DNA from: Acidovorax delafieldii
GTDB taxonomy: Bacteria > Pseudomonadota > Gammaproteobacteria > Burkholderiales > Burkholderiaceae_C
Length of the DNA: 64,000 bases
NCBI GenBank assembly: GCA_002377855.1
Contig: DFQQ01000008.1
Span: forward strand, 110,832 to 174,831
Direction of reading: 5' to 3'
The translations under genes and the position numbers were made by a program. Each line of letters opens with the position of its first letter. Within the stretch, counting starts at the first letter, position 1. A model generated the notes under the pieces. It was not told the origin of the DNA, made no database searches, and worked only from the letters and a program-made list of their open reading frames with translations. Positions 29,175 through 37,033 of the stretch are shown here, piece after piece.

Positions 29175-29232
29175 TAAAAGATGCTCTTGAAATGAATTTT
29201 ATGGAATAAAATATTCATACAACATGAATCTT
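29175..29232. promoter_or_regulatory. Candidate NsrR operator/promoter between the regulator and ytfE
   Basis: AT-rich, unlike the neighbours. It contains AAAGATGCTCTTGAAATGAA, partly matching the AAGATGyATTT half-site of NsrR, and the near-palindrome ATGAATTTTATGGAATAAAA / TATTCAT at about 29193-29219. Position between divergent NO-stress genes fits an autoregulated operator. Confidence 0.5.
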
Positions 29233-29244
29233 AAGGAAGACCCC

Positions 29245-29970
29245 ATGAATGCCCGCCTGCATGACACGCAACCTGCGCTGAGCGCAGAACAAGCCATTGG
29301 TCAGATCGCTGTAGAGCTCCCCGGTTCCACCGCCGTGTTTCGACGTCTCAAGTTGGACTTCTGTTGCGGCGGGCACATCAGTCTGCGTGAAGCGGCCACG
29401 CAAAAATCGCTGGACGTTGATGCCGTCCTTGCGGAGCTTTCGCAGCTGCAGCGCAGTGCCGATCTTCCGGGCATCACCACACCTGCGGAACTGATAGACC
29501 ATATCCTTGCCCGCTACCACGAGGTGCATCGCGCCCAACTTCCTGAGTTGATCCGCATGGCTCGCCGTGTGGAAGCCGTGCACCGAGACAACCCTCACGT
29601 GCCTGCGGGGCTGGCAGACGCCCTGGAGGCCATGCACGAGGAATTGCTCTCGCACATGCACAAGGAAGAGGCCATCCTTTTCCCCATGCTCAAGGCCGGC
29701 GGCAACCCGTTCGTGGGTCAGCCCATCGGCATGATGCGCGCAGAACACGTCGACCACGGCGCGGCGCTGGACAAACTCAATGCGCTGACCAACGACGCAA
29801 CGCCTCCACAAGGCGCGTGCAACACGTGGCGCGCGCTGTACGCAGGAGTCGCCCAACTCAACGATGACCTGATCAACCATATTCACTTGGAAAACAACGT
29901 CCTCTTTCCTCAGTTTGAGGCGTCTTCCAAAACACAGGGTTGCGGTACATCAGCTTGCAGTTGCAGCTGA
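29245..29970 (+). CDS. ytfE: Iron-sulfur cluster repair di-iron protein (RIC/YtfE/ScdA)
   Basis: Repairs Fe-S clusters damaged by nitric oxide and peroxide. 241 residues from ATG 29245, preferred over ATG 29224 because AAGGAAGA lies just before it. The N-terminal ScdA-type domain has the paired cysteines LDFCCGG (C40-C41); the hemerythrin-like helical domain carries histidines in HILARYHEVHRAQLPELI, HEELLSHMHKEEAILFPM and INHIHLENNVLFPQFE for the di-iron site. The Cys-rich C-terminus (CGTSACSCS) may be a further metal site. It diverges from the NsrR-type gene and precedes a truncated haemoglobin. Confidence 0.93.
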   Translation: MNARLHDTQPALSAEQAIGQIAVELPGSTAVFRRLKLDFCCGGHISLREAATQKSLDVDAVLAELSQLQRSADLPGITTPAELIDHILARYHEVHRAQLPELIRMARRVEAVHRDNPHVPAGLADALEAMHEELLSHMHKEEAILFPMLKAGGNPFVGQPIGMMRAEHVDHGAALDKLNALTNDATPPQGACNTWRALYAGVAQLNDDLINHIHLENNVLFPQFEASSKTQGCGTSACSCS

Positions 29971-29988
29971 TCGCCGAAACTGCGCTCC

Positions 29989-30414
29989 ATGCCGCCTGTA
30001 CCAGCCGCACTTGCGCCCACTGCCGAAAGCATCACGGAATTGGTGCACGCGTTCTATGCCGATGTACGGCAAGATGCGTTGCTGGGACCCGTCTTTGAAA
30101 AAGCGCTGCAAGGTCGGTGGGACGCGCATCTGCACAGGCTGGTGGAATTCTGGAGCACAGTGCTGCTGGGAACACGCACCTTTAAAGGCAACCTGCTAGA
30201 CAAGCACATGCAACTGCAGGGCGTGACACCAGCGCATTTCGCGGCGTGGGTGCGTTTGTGGAACGAACACACCGCCCGCCTTTTTCCTGCTGAAGTCGCG
30301 CACGGGCTTCAGGCTGCTGCGCACGGGGTAGCCCGCAACTTGTTCAGAGGGTATTTTGGTGATTTGCCCAGCTTTGCGGAGCCTCGTGTATCCGCTCACG
30401 CACACCCTCAGTAG
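29989..30414 (+). CDS. Group III truncated haemoglobin
   Basis: 141 residues, 18 nt after ytfE, so likely cotranscribed. The trHb3 pattern is clear: ITELVHAFYADVRQDALLGP, HRLVEFWSTVLLGTRTFKGN and the proximal haem ligand H73 in DKHMQLQGVT. Group III globins are associated with nitric oxide detoxification in Campylobacter (Ctb). Together with the upstream RIC and the divergent NsrR-type regulator this makes a compact nitrosative-stress module. The C-terminus is loosely conserved. Confidence 0.9.
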   Translation: MPPVPAALAPTAESITELVHAFYADVRQDALLGPVFEKALQGRWDAHLHRLVEFWSTVLLGTRTFKGNLLDKHMQLQGVTPAHFAAWVRLWNEHTARLFPAEVAHGLQAAAHGVARNLFRGYFGDLPSFAEPRVSAHAHPQ

Positions 30415-30493
30415 CAAGATCGACGGGCGCAATGCGCACTCGGCGGCGCCATAAAGCTGGTTTGCACTAACTGCTATTGGCGACTCCCCACTG

Positions 30494-30667
30494 TCACTTA
30501 CCCTTGCCTCCCGGTGTAAAGAACAGTGCGACACCCACAGCAATCAGTGCCACAGGCCACCAAACGCGCAGAAGCTCGCGCAGGCTGATGCTGATCAATC
30601 CCAAATTGGTCAACAAGAAAAACACACCCAGAACCACCAGCACAATTGCTGCAATGTTGCCCTTCAT
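30494..30667 (-). CDS. Small DUF5668-like membrane protein
   Basis: 57 residues from ATG 30667, chosen because GAGGGGGTG lies just upstream; a longer frame from 30739 adds a basic, non-conserved leader. Two membrane helices: IAAIVLVVLGVFFLLTNLGL and LRVWWPVALIAVGVALFF. This LLTNLG...WWPxxLI pattern is that of LiaF/LiaI-type transmembrane domains (DUF5668). A cell-envelope role is possible; no partner is adjacent. Confidence 0.75.
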   Translation of the reverse strand: MKGNIAAIVLVVLGVFFLLTNLGLISISLRELLRVWWPVALIAVGVALFFTPGGKGK

Positions 30668-30728
30668 CGGCACCCCCTCTTTGTTTAAAACGTCCGTCAT
30701 TATGGTGATGAGCCGGAGCCGACAGCGT

Positions 30729-30980
30729 TCATAACGCATTACCTGGGCGTTGTATCGCGTTTCTGAGCGGCACCAGCAGCTCTGCCAATCCGTTGTGATC
30801 CATCTCGTGCATCAGCGCGAGCAATCGGCCCAGATCATTTTTGGGAAACCCCTCTCTGGCAAACCAATTCAGATAACCGCCCGGAAGATCCGCGAGGACA
30901 CATCCTTTGTGCTTGCCGTATGGCATCTGCACTGTGACCAGCCGCTGCAGCGCTGCGGGATCGAGTCCTGGGATGTCCAT
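30729..30980 (-). CDS. DUF3820 family protein
   Basis: 83 residues containing MPYGKHKGCVLADLPGGYLN WFAREGFPKN (split here), the DUF3820 core in which YGKxKG and the YLxWF helix recur. These proteins are small, soluble and of unclear function; one member was reported as a putative quorum-sensing-regulated factor. It starts 4 nt after the stop of the yciH gene, so it is in the same minus-strand operon. Confidence 0.85.
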   Translation of the reverse strand: MDIPGLDPAALQRLVTVQMPYGKHKGCVLADLPGGYLNWFAREGFPKNDLGRLLALMHEMDHNGLAELLVPLRNAIQRPGNAL

Positions 30981-30984
30981 CCGC

Positions 30985-31356
30985 TCAGCCTCCGGCGCGC
31001 TTGACTTGGTATCCCAGCTTCTGCAATGCGGCCATGACCCGGTTCACATGATCGCCCTGCACCTCGATCACGCCTTCCTTGACAGTTCCACCCGTGCCGC
31101 ACGCTGCTTTGAGTTGCTTGCTCAGTTGATCAAGTCCTGCCTCGTCCAGTAACACGCCCTTCACCAATGTGACCGCTTTGCCACCACGGCCTTTGGTTTC
31201 GCGCGACACCCGTACGATGCCATCGCCCGTGGGCAACGGCTTGTTCTGTTTGCACACACAGTGCACATGGGGCTGACTGCAGGCGGGGCACATGCGGCCG
31301 TGGTCGGTGGAATACACCAAGCCACCCAAGCTCTGGAGGTCACGCAAAGAGGCCAT
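30985..31356 (-). CDS. yciH: SUI1/YciH-type translation factor
   Basis: 123 residues. A possible zinc-binding N-terminus (MCPACSQPHVHCVCKQ) precedes the SUI1 domain with KGRGGKAVTLVKG (about 54-66), CGTGGTVKEGVIEVQG and a C-terminal HVNRVMAALQKLGYQVKRAG. It resembles eukaryotic eIF1 and E. coli YciH, which affects initiation fidelity and is not essential. It sits between the DUF2721 gene (3 nt upstream) and the DUF3820 gene in one operon. Confidence 0.93.
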   Translation of the reverse strand: MASLRDLQSLGGLVYSTDHGRMCPACSQPHVHCVCKQNKPLPTGDGIVRVSRETKGRGGKAVTLVKGVLLDEAGLDQLSKQLKAACGTGGTVKEGVIEVQGDHVNRVMAALQKLGYQVKRAGG

Positions 31357-31359
31357 GGC

Positions 31360-31818
31360 TCATTTCCCCCGCGCGCTCAACAGCTGAAAATTCAGCAGCC
31401 GCGTTGCCATCACGGTCTCGGTGAAAAACAACACCAAAGCCGCCAGGAACGAGATCACCCCGGTCAGAAAACTGGTCACAGCCCAGCTGTGTCCTCTGAA
31501 ATCCATGGTTTCTCCCAGGAAAAGCAGCACGATGGTGACACCGATCAAGAATCCGCACAGTGTCAGTAGTCCGATGCAGGCATTGGCCAGTCGCCCCCGT
31601 GTACGCAGGTACCCCAGTTCCAGCATCGCCCGGTCATGGTGCTCTGCGTCACTGGAATTGCGTGCACGGTCTTCGACCACGCGCGCACGATCAATGATGC
31701 GGGCCAGACGACCCGCAACCGCACCAATCATCCCTGCCACCGCCGTCAACAGAAACACCGGCGCCACTGCCAGTTGAATGCCGTGCGTGATGGTGCTGGG
31801 TTCTAAGGCGATACTCAT
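31360..31818 (-). CDS. DUF2721 membrane protein
   Basis: 152 residues from ATG 31818; a TTG at 31827 would add three residues. The N-terminal helix (GIQLAVAPVFLLTAVAGMIG) is followed by the family block RLARIIDRARVVEDRARN and RRL-like helical segment (YLRTRGRLANACIGLLTLCG), then a second and third membrane segment. This layout is DUF2721. Function unknown. It is the first gene of the minus-strand operon and diverges from the DEAD-box gene. Confidence 0.85.
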   Translation of the reverse strand: MSIALEPSTITHGIQLAVAPVFLLTAVAGMIGAVAGRLARIIDRARVVEDRARNSSDAEHHDRAMLELGYLRTRGRLANACIGLLTLCGFLIGVTIVLLFLGETMDFRGHSWAVTSFLTGVISFLAALVLFFTETVMATRLLNFQLLSARGK

Positions 31819-32146
31819 GGTCGTCAACAGTTGGAAAGCTTGGGGATGGGATTATCTGCGTGTTCGCTCACGGCAGCGGCCATGTGCGGTTTCGCGGCGA
31901 GAAACTGTCGCACGTGCTTGCATACTCACCCTGGGGCGCAGCCATGGTCGCCTGGCGAATTGGAGAATCACCGCCACCGAGTGCCACAGGTCGCGGACAA
32001 TCCCCCCTGCAACACACCGACGCCAACGCCGACGAGGCTCGCTCAGGCCTTGGGTTAAAGCCGGGCCTGATGCCCCCTTGGTTGAACACTCCACCCCTGC
32101 GCGCGTACCGTGCGCGCCCATTGCCGCTGATACAGCGCTTCACTCC
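31819..32146. other. Divergent promoter region, no gene seen
   Basis: 328 nt between the DUF2721 gene and the DEAD-box gene. The helicase frame remains open across it to 31778, but there is no ribosome site or conserved sequence, so this is read as untranslated. A long 5' leader is possible for the helicase message. Confidence 0.35.
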
Positions 32147-33403
32147 ATGCATTTCGCTTCTCTCGGTTTATCTTCAGCACTCGCCAGCGCGGCTGCTGCC
32201 AGCGGTTATGCAGCGCCCACACCTGTGCAGGCGGCATCGATCCCAGCCATATTAAAGGGGCATGATCTGTGGGGATGCGCCCAGACCGGTTCTGGAAAAA
32301 CCGCTGCTTTTGCCCTTCCCGTGCTGCAACTGCTGCAAGGCAGTCCTCCACAACGCGACCCGAGGGCACTGGTGGTAGTGCCCACGCGCGAGCTCGCGTC
32401 TCAGGTCGGGCAAGTACTCAGCCAACTCGCCCATGGGTTGGCGTTGCGAACAAGGGTCGCGGTGGTGTACGGGGGCGTCTCCATCAATCCGCAAATGATG
32501 CGTCTGCGTGGCGGCGCCGACCTGATCGTGGCAACGCCAGGACGCCTGCTGGACCTGGTTCAACACAACGCGCTGCGGCTGGGCAGCGTCCAGCATTTGA
32601 TTCTGGACGAGGCCGATCGTCTGCTGGACCTGGGGTTTTCTGAGGAGTTGCAGGCGGTGCTCAAAATGCTGCCCGAGGAACGCCAGAACTTGTTTTTCTC
32701 AGCCACTTTTCCGCAGGAAGTCCAGGCGCTGGCAAACAGCCTGTTAAGAGATGCGGTGCGTGTCGAGATAGCGCCCACAGAGTTCACGCAGCCCGACATT
32801 GTCCAGCGCGCCATCGTGGTGGACGCGCCCCGACGCACCCAGCTGCTCAAACATCTTGTCGAGCAGCACCAATGGTCAAGGGTGCTGGTCTTTGTGGCGA
32901 CCCAGTATGCCGCTGAGCACGTGGCCGAGAAGCTGTACAAGGCAGGGGTCTACGCATCTCCCTTTCATGGCGGGCTCAGCCAGGGCGCGCGCACGCAGGT
33001 GTTGCAAGAGTTCAAGGATGAGCGTTGGCAAGTGGTGGTGACTACCGATCTGGCGGCCCGCGGGATCGACATTGCCCAGCTGCCCGCCGTGGTGAATTAC
33101 GACCTCCCACGCTCCGCGGTGGACTACACCCACCGCATTGGCCGCACCGGCCGAGCTGGCGAAAGCGGTGTGGCCGTGAGCTTCATTTCCGCAGACACAG
33201 AAGCCCACTTCAAGCTGATTGAAAAGCGACACGGGCTGCACCTGCCGCGAGAAACCGTGGAAGGCTTTGAACCCACGGCCCAGCCAACCGAGGCCAGGAA
33301 CGCAGGCACTGGCGGCGTGAAGGGGAAGCGGCCCAGCAAAAAAGACAAGCTGCGGGCTGCCGCAGCGCTGGATGAGGGCTCTACAAAAGCATCAGAGGGC
33401 TGA
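32147..33403 (+). CDS. DEAD-box ATP-dependent RNA helicase (RhlE-like)
   Basis: 418 residues from ATG 32147; the in-frame extension back to 31778 is not conserved. Helicase motifs: Q-motif (YAAPTPVQAASIPAIL), motif I AQTGSGKTAAF, PTRELASQV, motif II LDEADRLLDLGF, SATF, motif V DLAARGIDI and motif VI HRIGRTGRAGESG. The basic C-terminus (GVKGKRPSKKDK) is typical for RhlE relatives. Acts in RNA unwinding, probably ribosome assembly or mRNA decay. Motif set is complete. Confidence 0.93.
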   Translation: MHFASLGLSSALASAAAASGYAAPTPVQAASIPAILKGHDLWGCAQTGSGKTAAFALPVLQLLQGSPPQRDPRALVVVPTRELASQVGQVLSQLAHGLALRTRVAVVYGGVSINPQMMRLRGGADLIVATPGRLLDLVQHNALRLGSVQHLILDEADRLLDLGFSEELQAVLKMLPEERQNLFFSATFPQEVQALANSLLRDAVRVEIAPTEFTQPDIVQRAIVVDAPRRTQLLKHLVEQHQWSRVLVFVATQYAAEHVAEKLYKAGVYASPFHGGLSQGARTQVLQEFKDERWQVVVTTDLAARGIDIAQLPAVVNYDLPRSAVDYTHRIGRTGRAGESGVAVSFISADTEAHFKLIEKRHGLHLPRETVEGFEPTAQPTEARNAGTGGVKGKRPSKKDKLRAAAALDEGSTKASEG

Positions 33404-33480
33404 GCCCCTGTGCTGAGGTATGCCCTAGGGCCCCGGGGACCGCAAGCACCGTATGCGAACTGACGGGACAAGAAGCCCCG

Positions 33481-33813
33481 TCATATCAGTTCGTCGTCAG
33501 CCTCAACTGCTTGTGCATCGCTCTCGGGGGATCGGGGTGCACGATGCCCCGGCTTGGCCAATATCTCCACATAAAACTGCGGCTCACCTTGGGCGACCAC
33601 GGCATTGATGCACTCCGTGAGTTGGGAGACGTGAACGGCTTGCGCCACACCCTGGCTCAGCCCAAAGCGGCAATCAAAGTCCCAAAATTGTGCGCCTTCA
33701 GGGACATCACGGCGGCGCTCGCGCTTGATGTACTTGCGAATGTCGTGCTTGACGGCATCCAGCACCCGCTCAGGGTGTTTGCCTTCAACGTGGAGTTGGA
33801 AAGTTTTTCTCAT
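33481..33813 (-). CDS. DUF6172-like protein
   Basis: 110 residues from ATG 33813 (MRKTFQLHVEGKHPERVLDA); a longer frame from 33864 is possible. The central KHDIRKYIKRERRRDVPEGA and WDFDCRFG segments are the recognisable pattern of DUF6172 as I remember it. Small, soluble, basic in the middle and acidic at the C-terminus (DAQAVEADDELI). Function unknown; the basic helix could contact nucleic acid. It is convergent with the DEAD-box gene and divergent from the diguanylate cyclase gene. Confidence 0.75.
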   Translation of the reverse strand: MRKTFQLHVEGKHPERVLDAVKHDIRKYIKRERRRDVPEGAQFWDFDCRFGLSQGVAQAVHVSQLTECINAVVAQGEPQFYVEILAKPGHRAPRSPESDAQAVEADDELI

Positions 33814-33976
33814 GGGCGATGGTACCGCCTGCGCAGTCCTTCCAACTGGCAAACCACCCTGCAAGCGCCCGAGAATTCACACGTGCAGATACCCGAGTCA
33901 CCGCCCGCGCGCAAAAATGCGTGCGTTTGGCCCGCTTCAGATGCCAAAATGCGCCGAACACTCTGCCAGCCACACC

Positions 33977-35239
33977 ATGCCTGATCAACTCGAGCTGCTG
34001 CAAGCACTGCCTGGGGCGGTGATGGTCACGCAGGAAGGCGCCATCCGGTTTGCCAACGCAGCCACGGCGAGGCTGCTGGAAGTCGACAGTGCCGACTCCC
34101 TCATCGGCCGACAGTCCACAGAGTTCGTGCACCCCATGGACCAGACTCGCTCCACGCATCGCATACAACAGGTGGCAGACCCTGGGCAAGGGGGCCGCCC
34201 CAACAAGTCGTCCGAGTTTCGCATCCGCACCCAAAACGGCCATCTGCGCATGGTGCTGATTTCCAGCGTGGCCATTGAGTGGCTGGGAGCCCCCGCTGTC
34301 CTCATGTGTGGCCTGGACATGACCCACCAAGGTGAAATCCAAGCCCAGTTGCGCGAAAGCGAGCAGAACTTCCGCCGCCTGTTTGAAAACATGCAGGATG
34401 TGTACTACCGAACAGATGCAACGGGCGTCGTTCAGCACGTGGGCCCAGGGGTGCGGAGGGTACTTGGCTATGAGCCCCACGAGATCGAGGGACGCACGGC
34501 CGAGTCGTACTACCCGCACAGCTCCGACCGTGACGCCTTCAAGGCGGCCATCTTGGAAAAAGGCGAAGTGTCTGACTTCCCGGGACAAATGGTCCGGCGC
34601 GACGGCTCGGTGATCGACATCTCCATCAGCAGCCACGCGCTGTACGACCACGCTGGGAACTTTGCTGGAGTGGAAGGCGTTTACCGGGATGTCACCCAAC
34701 GCAAAAATCTGGAGCGCGAGCTGCACCGCCTGGCCACCACAGATATGCTGACAGGCATGGCCAACCGCAGGGCGTTTCTTGAAGCCGCCACTGCCGTGTA
34801 CGAACGAGCCCGTGCAGGGAGCCAGGCCCTGGCTCTTTTGATGCTGGACCTGGACCATTTCAAAGCCATCAACGATCGAATGGGTCACCTGGAAGGCGAC
34901 AGGGCGCTGGTGGAGTTTGCTCGGGAAGTCCGAGCCCATCTGCGAAGCAACGACATTCTCGGCCGCCTCGGCGGTGAAGAGTTCTGCGTGTTACTGCCTG
35001 AGACCGCACTGGAAGAGGCGCACGAAGTCGCCGCGCGCATCCTGCGGGGCATCGCAGACATGCAATTGAGGGATGAAGCGGGCAGCCCCTACCGCATCAC
35101 CGCCAGTGCCGGTGTCAGCGCCATTGCTCCCGCAGACCGCAGCCTGCGCGACGTGCTAGACCGAGCGGATCAAGCGCTGTACCTGGCCAAAAACCGCGGG
35201 CGCAACCAAATAGCCTCGACTTCAAGCACCACCGCATAA
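33977..35239 (+). CDS. PAS-PAS-GGDEF diguanylate cyclase
   Basis: 420 residues from ATG 33977. Two PAS domains (about 5-115, and 125-250 with FRRLFENMQDVYYRTDATGV and ERELHRLATTDMLTGMANRR at the transition) precede a GGDEF domain. The active-site motif is GGEEF (332-336) in GRLGGEEFCVLLPE, and the product-inhibition I-site RSND (323-326) is correctly spaced five residues before it. The enzyme should make cyclic di-GMP from GTP. No membrane segment, so it senses a cytoplasmic signal. It does not carry an EAL domain. Confidence 0.92.
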   Translation: MPDQLELLQALPGAVMVTQEGAIRFANAATARLLEVDSADSLIGRQSTEFVHPMDQTRSTHRIQQVADPGQGGRPNKSSEFRIRTQNGHLRMVLISSVAIEWLGAPAVLMCGLDMTHQGEIQAQLRESEQNFRRLFENMQDVYYRTDATGVVQHVGPGVRRVLGYEPHEIEGRTAESYYPHSSDRDAFKAAILEKGEVSDFPGQMVRRDGSVIDISISSHALYDHAGNFAGVEGVYRDVTQRKNLERELHRLATTDMLTGMANRRAFLEAATAVYERARAGSQALALLMLDLDHFKAINDRMGHLEGDRALVEFAREVRAHLRSNDILGRLGGEEFCVLLPETALEEAHEVAARILRGIADMQLRDEAGSPYRITASAGVSAIAPADRSLRDVLDRADQALYLAKNRGRNQIASTSSTTA

Positions 35240-35344
35240 CGGCGTCTGCAGCCCAGGTTGCCCTCGCGCATGGCGGCAACGGCCTTGGATTCTTGGCGCG
35301 TGCGGACGCATCAGCCCTGTCGTGGGGTCTGTCGACCGGATAGC

Positions 35345-36319
35345 CTAATCCGCGGTCGCATCGCCCGACTGGGGGTCGCGACGGCCCGAGCCTTTGCCGC
35401 GGGACTTGGCCCGGGCTTCTTTTTTGGCGGTCCGCTCGGCGTCTTGCGCCAACCCTGCCGCAAGCCAGCTTTCGAATTGCTCTGGGGTTTCGAGTGTGAT
35501 GCGGCCAAGCACGGCAGCGCGAAAGTCCGTCATCACGATTTCGGCGGCTTTTTGCAGGTTGACCCGTCCGCCACTGATCATTGCCCCTCGCTTGCGACCA
35601 ATGGCTTCGAGCAGTTCGTCGTCCTGCATCTCGGCCATGGCGCCGGGCGGCAGACCCAGTTTGTAGCGGGCTTCCAGCAACGGGGCGTAGTGGTGCTGCA
35701 AGCGGCGCAGCAGCTCCAGCGCCACCAGCTCTTCATCGTAGGCATTGCGCCCCACCGCGCCGCTTGCGGCGAGGTTGTAGCCGCTTTCGGGCACGATGAT
35801 GCGGGGCCACAGCATGCCGGGGGTGTCCCACAGATAGAAATCATCGGCCACGGTGATTCGCTGCTCCAGCTTGGTGATGCCAGCTTCGTCGCCGGTCTTG
35901 GCTTGGCGCTTGTTGCTCAGGGTGTTGATCAGCGTGGACTTGCCCACGTTGGGCACGCCGCAGATGAGCACACGCATTGGCTTGGCCATGCCGCCACGGT
36001 TGGGTGCCAGCAGGTGGCAGGCATCGATGAGCTTGCGCGCTGGTGCGGGGTCCGAGGCATCAAGCGGCACGGCGCGCGTGCCCTTCTGGGCGTTGTACCA
36101 GTCGACCCACAGCGCGGTGCGCGCAGGGTCGGCCACGTCCTGCTTGTTGAGCACTTTGAGGGTGGGCTTGTGCCCGGTGATCTCGGCCAGCAGCGGGTTG
36201 GCGCTGGAGCCTGGCAGCCGCGCGTCCAGCACCTCGATCACCACGTCAATGTCCTTGATGCGTTCGGTGATGGCTTTTTTGGTCAGGTGCATGTGACCGG
36301 GGAACCACTGGATGGCCAT
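35345..36319 (-). CDS. Circularly permuted GTPase RbgA/YlqF-like
   Basis: 324 residues from ATG 36319 (MAIQWFPGHMHLTKKAITER). The G motifs occur in permuted order: NKQD (58-61), then the Walker A GVPNVGKS (121-128) and DTPGM (about 166), the hallmark of RbgA/YlqF ribosome-assembly GTPases. These bind the maturing large subunit. The C-terminal tail is rich in Lys/Arg/Asp (AKKEARAKSRGKGSGRRD). An upstream extension of the frame to 36781 is not conserved. Convergent with the diguanylate cyclase gene. Confidence 0.92.
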   Translation of the reverse strand: MAIQWFPGHMHLTKKAITERIKDIDVVIEVLDARLPGSSANPLLAEITGHKPTLKVLNKQDVADPARTALWVDWYNAQKGTRAVPLDASDPAPARKLIDACHLLAPNRGGMAKPMRVLICGVPNVGKSTLINTLSNKRQAKTGDEAGITKLEQRITVADDFYLWDTPGMLWPRIIVPESGYNLAASGAVGRNAYDEELVALELLRRLQHHYAPLLEARYKLGLPPGAMAEMQDDELLEAIGRKRGAMISGGRVNLQKAAEIVMTDFRAAVLGRITLETPEQFESWLAAGLAQDAERTAKKEARAKSRGKGSGRRDPQSGDATAD

Positions 36320-36445
36320 GCGTGATCTTTCTTGTTCGTTCAATTCAGGTAGAGGCGGCAAGGATAATCGCGGTCTGGACACCCCACCACCTTTTCGGTT
36401 GCTGGTACCCCGCCATGCCAGCACGATGCTCTTTTTTGGAAACCC

Positions 36446-36700
36446 ATGCCGCCACGCCAGAACACGCCGCTGCCGCCACCTCAGCCTAGCAAGGCCGATA
36501 AGGAACTGCTCTTCAAGGGAGTCACATGTGCGCTGATTGGCCTGGTGATTTTGCTGGCACCGTACGTCGCTCGCTCGGGCAGCGTGCGCGATCTGATGGG
36601 CCAGGTCGCAGCTGTCGGCTGGTTCGCATTGGTTCTGGGGGCGGCCTTCATCGTGCAATACACAGTGCGGCGTGTGCGGGCTGGTGCACACCGGGTTTGA
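36446..36700 (+). CDS. Small two-helix membrane protein
   Basis: 84 residues, Pro-rich N-terminus (MPPRQNTPLPPPQPSKADKE) and two hydrophobic helices (GVTCALIGLVILLAPYVA and VAAVGWFALVLGAAFIVQY). Basic tail. Family unknown. It starts divergent to the GTPase gene and is followed 2 nt later by a GTG-start gene, so the two are probably cotranscribed. Confidence 0.7.
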   Translation: MPPRQNTPLPPPQPSKADKELLFKGVTCALIGLVILLAPYVARSGSVRDLMGQVAAVGWFALVLGAAFIVQYTVRRVRAGAHRV

Positions 36701-36702
36701 CC

Positions 36703-36945
36703 GTGCAACCGCCCTATCGCCCTCCGGGCCGCGCCATTGACGCAGCCACTGCGCGCGGCATGTTTGCGACGCTGCAGGCACAGGCGCTGGCGCAGGGCGC
36801 GGGTTTGCGCCCTCCTCCGCCCGAACCCACTACCTGCTGCGGGCGTGGCTGCAATGGCTGTGTGTGGGAGAGCTTTCTCGACGCGGCGGAATACTGGCGC
36901 CTAGAAGCTCTGTTGGTACTGGATCTGCCACAAGACTGTCTCTAG
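36703..36945 (+). CDS. Oxidoreductase-like (PF09791-type) small cysteine-rich protein
   Basis: 80 residues from GTG 36703, 2 nt after the previous stop. The C-terminal half contains TTCCGRGCNGCVWESFLDAA, the C-C-G-x-G-C-x-x-C-V-W signature of the oxidoreductase-like domain found also in fungal mitochondrial proteins. The conserved cysteines suggest metal or redox chemistry, function undefined. The N-terminus is Pro/Arg/Ala-rich. A dispersed repeat in minus orientation touches the stop codon. Confidence 0.8.
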   Translation: MQPPYRPPGRAIDAATARGMFATLQAQALAQGAGLRPPPPEPTTCCGRGCNGCVWESFLDAAEYWRLEALLVLDLPQDCL

Positions 36946-36985
36946 CGCACGCAGATAAAGCGCTTGTAGCTATATTTTTTATAGC
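36939..36985 (-). repeat. Dispersed ATAGCTGC-type intergenic repeat, copy 8 (minus orientation)
   Basis: Reads TCTCTAGCGCACGCAGATAA then AGCGCTTGTAGCTATATTTT, i.e. the reverse complement of the other copies (TAGCTAC-AAGCGCTT...GCGCTAGAGA). It overlaps the end of the preceding gene by a few bases. Confidence 0.75.
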
Positions 36986-37033
36986 ATATCAAGAATATGC
37001 AAAGAGGACTGGCTTGGCGTCAAAAGTCCGTAG

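Noticed and set aside
33462..33482. Terminator between the DEAD-box and DUF6172 genes
   Set aside because: A short GACGGG/CCCGTC hairpin exists but lacks a T-run and overlaps the DUF6172 stop codon.
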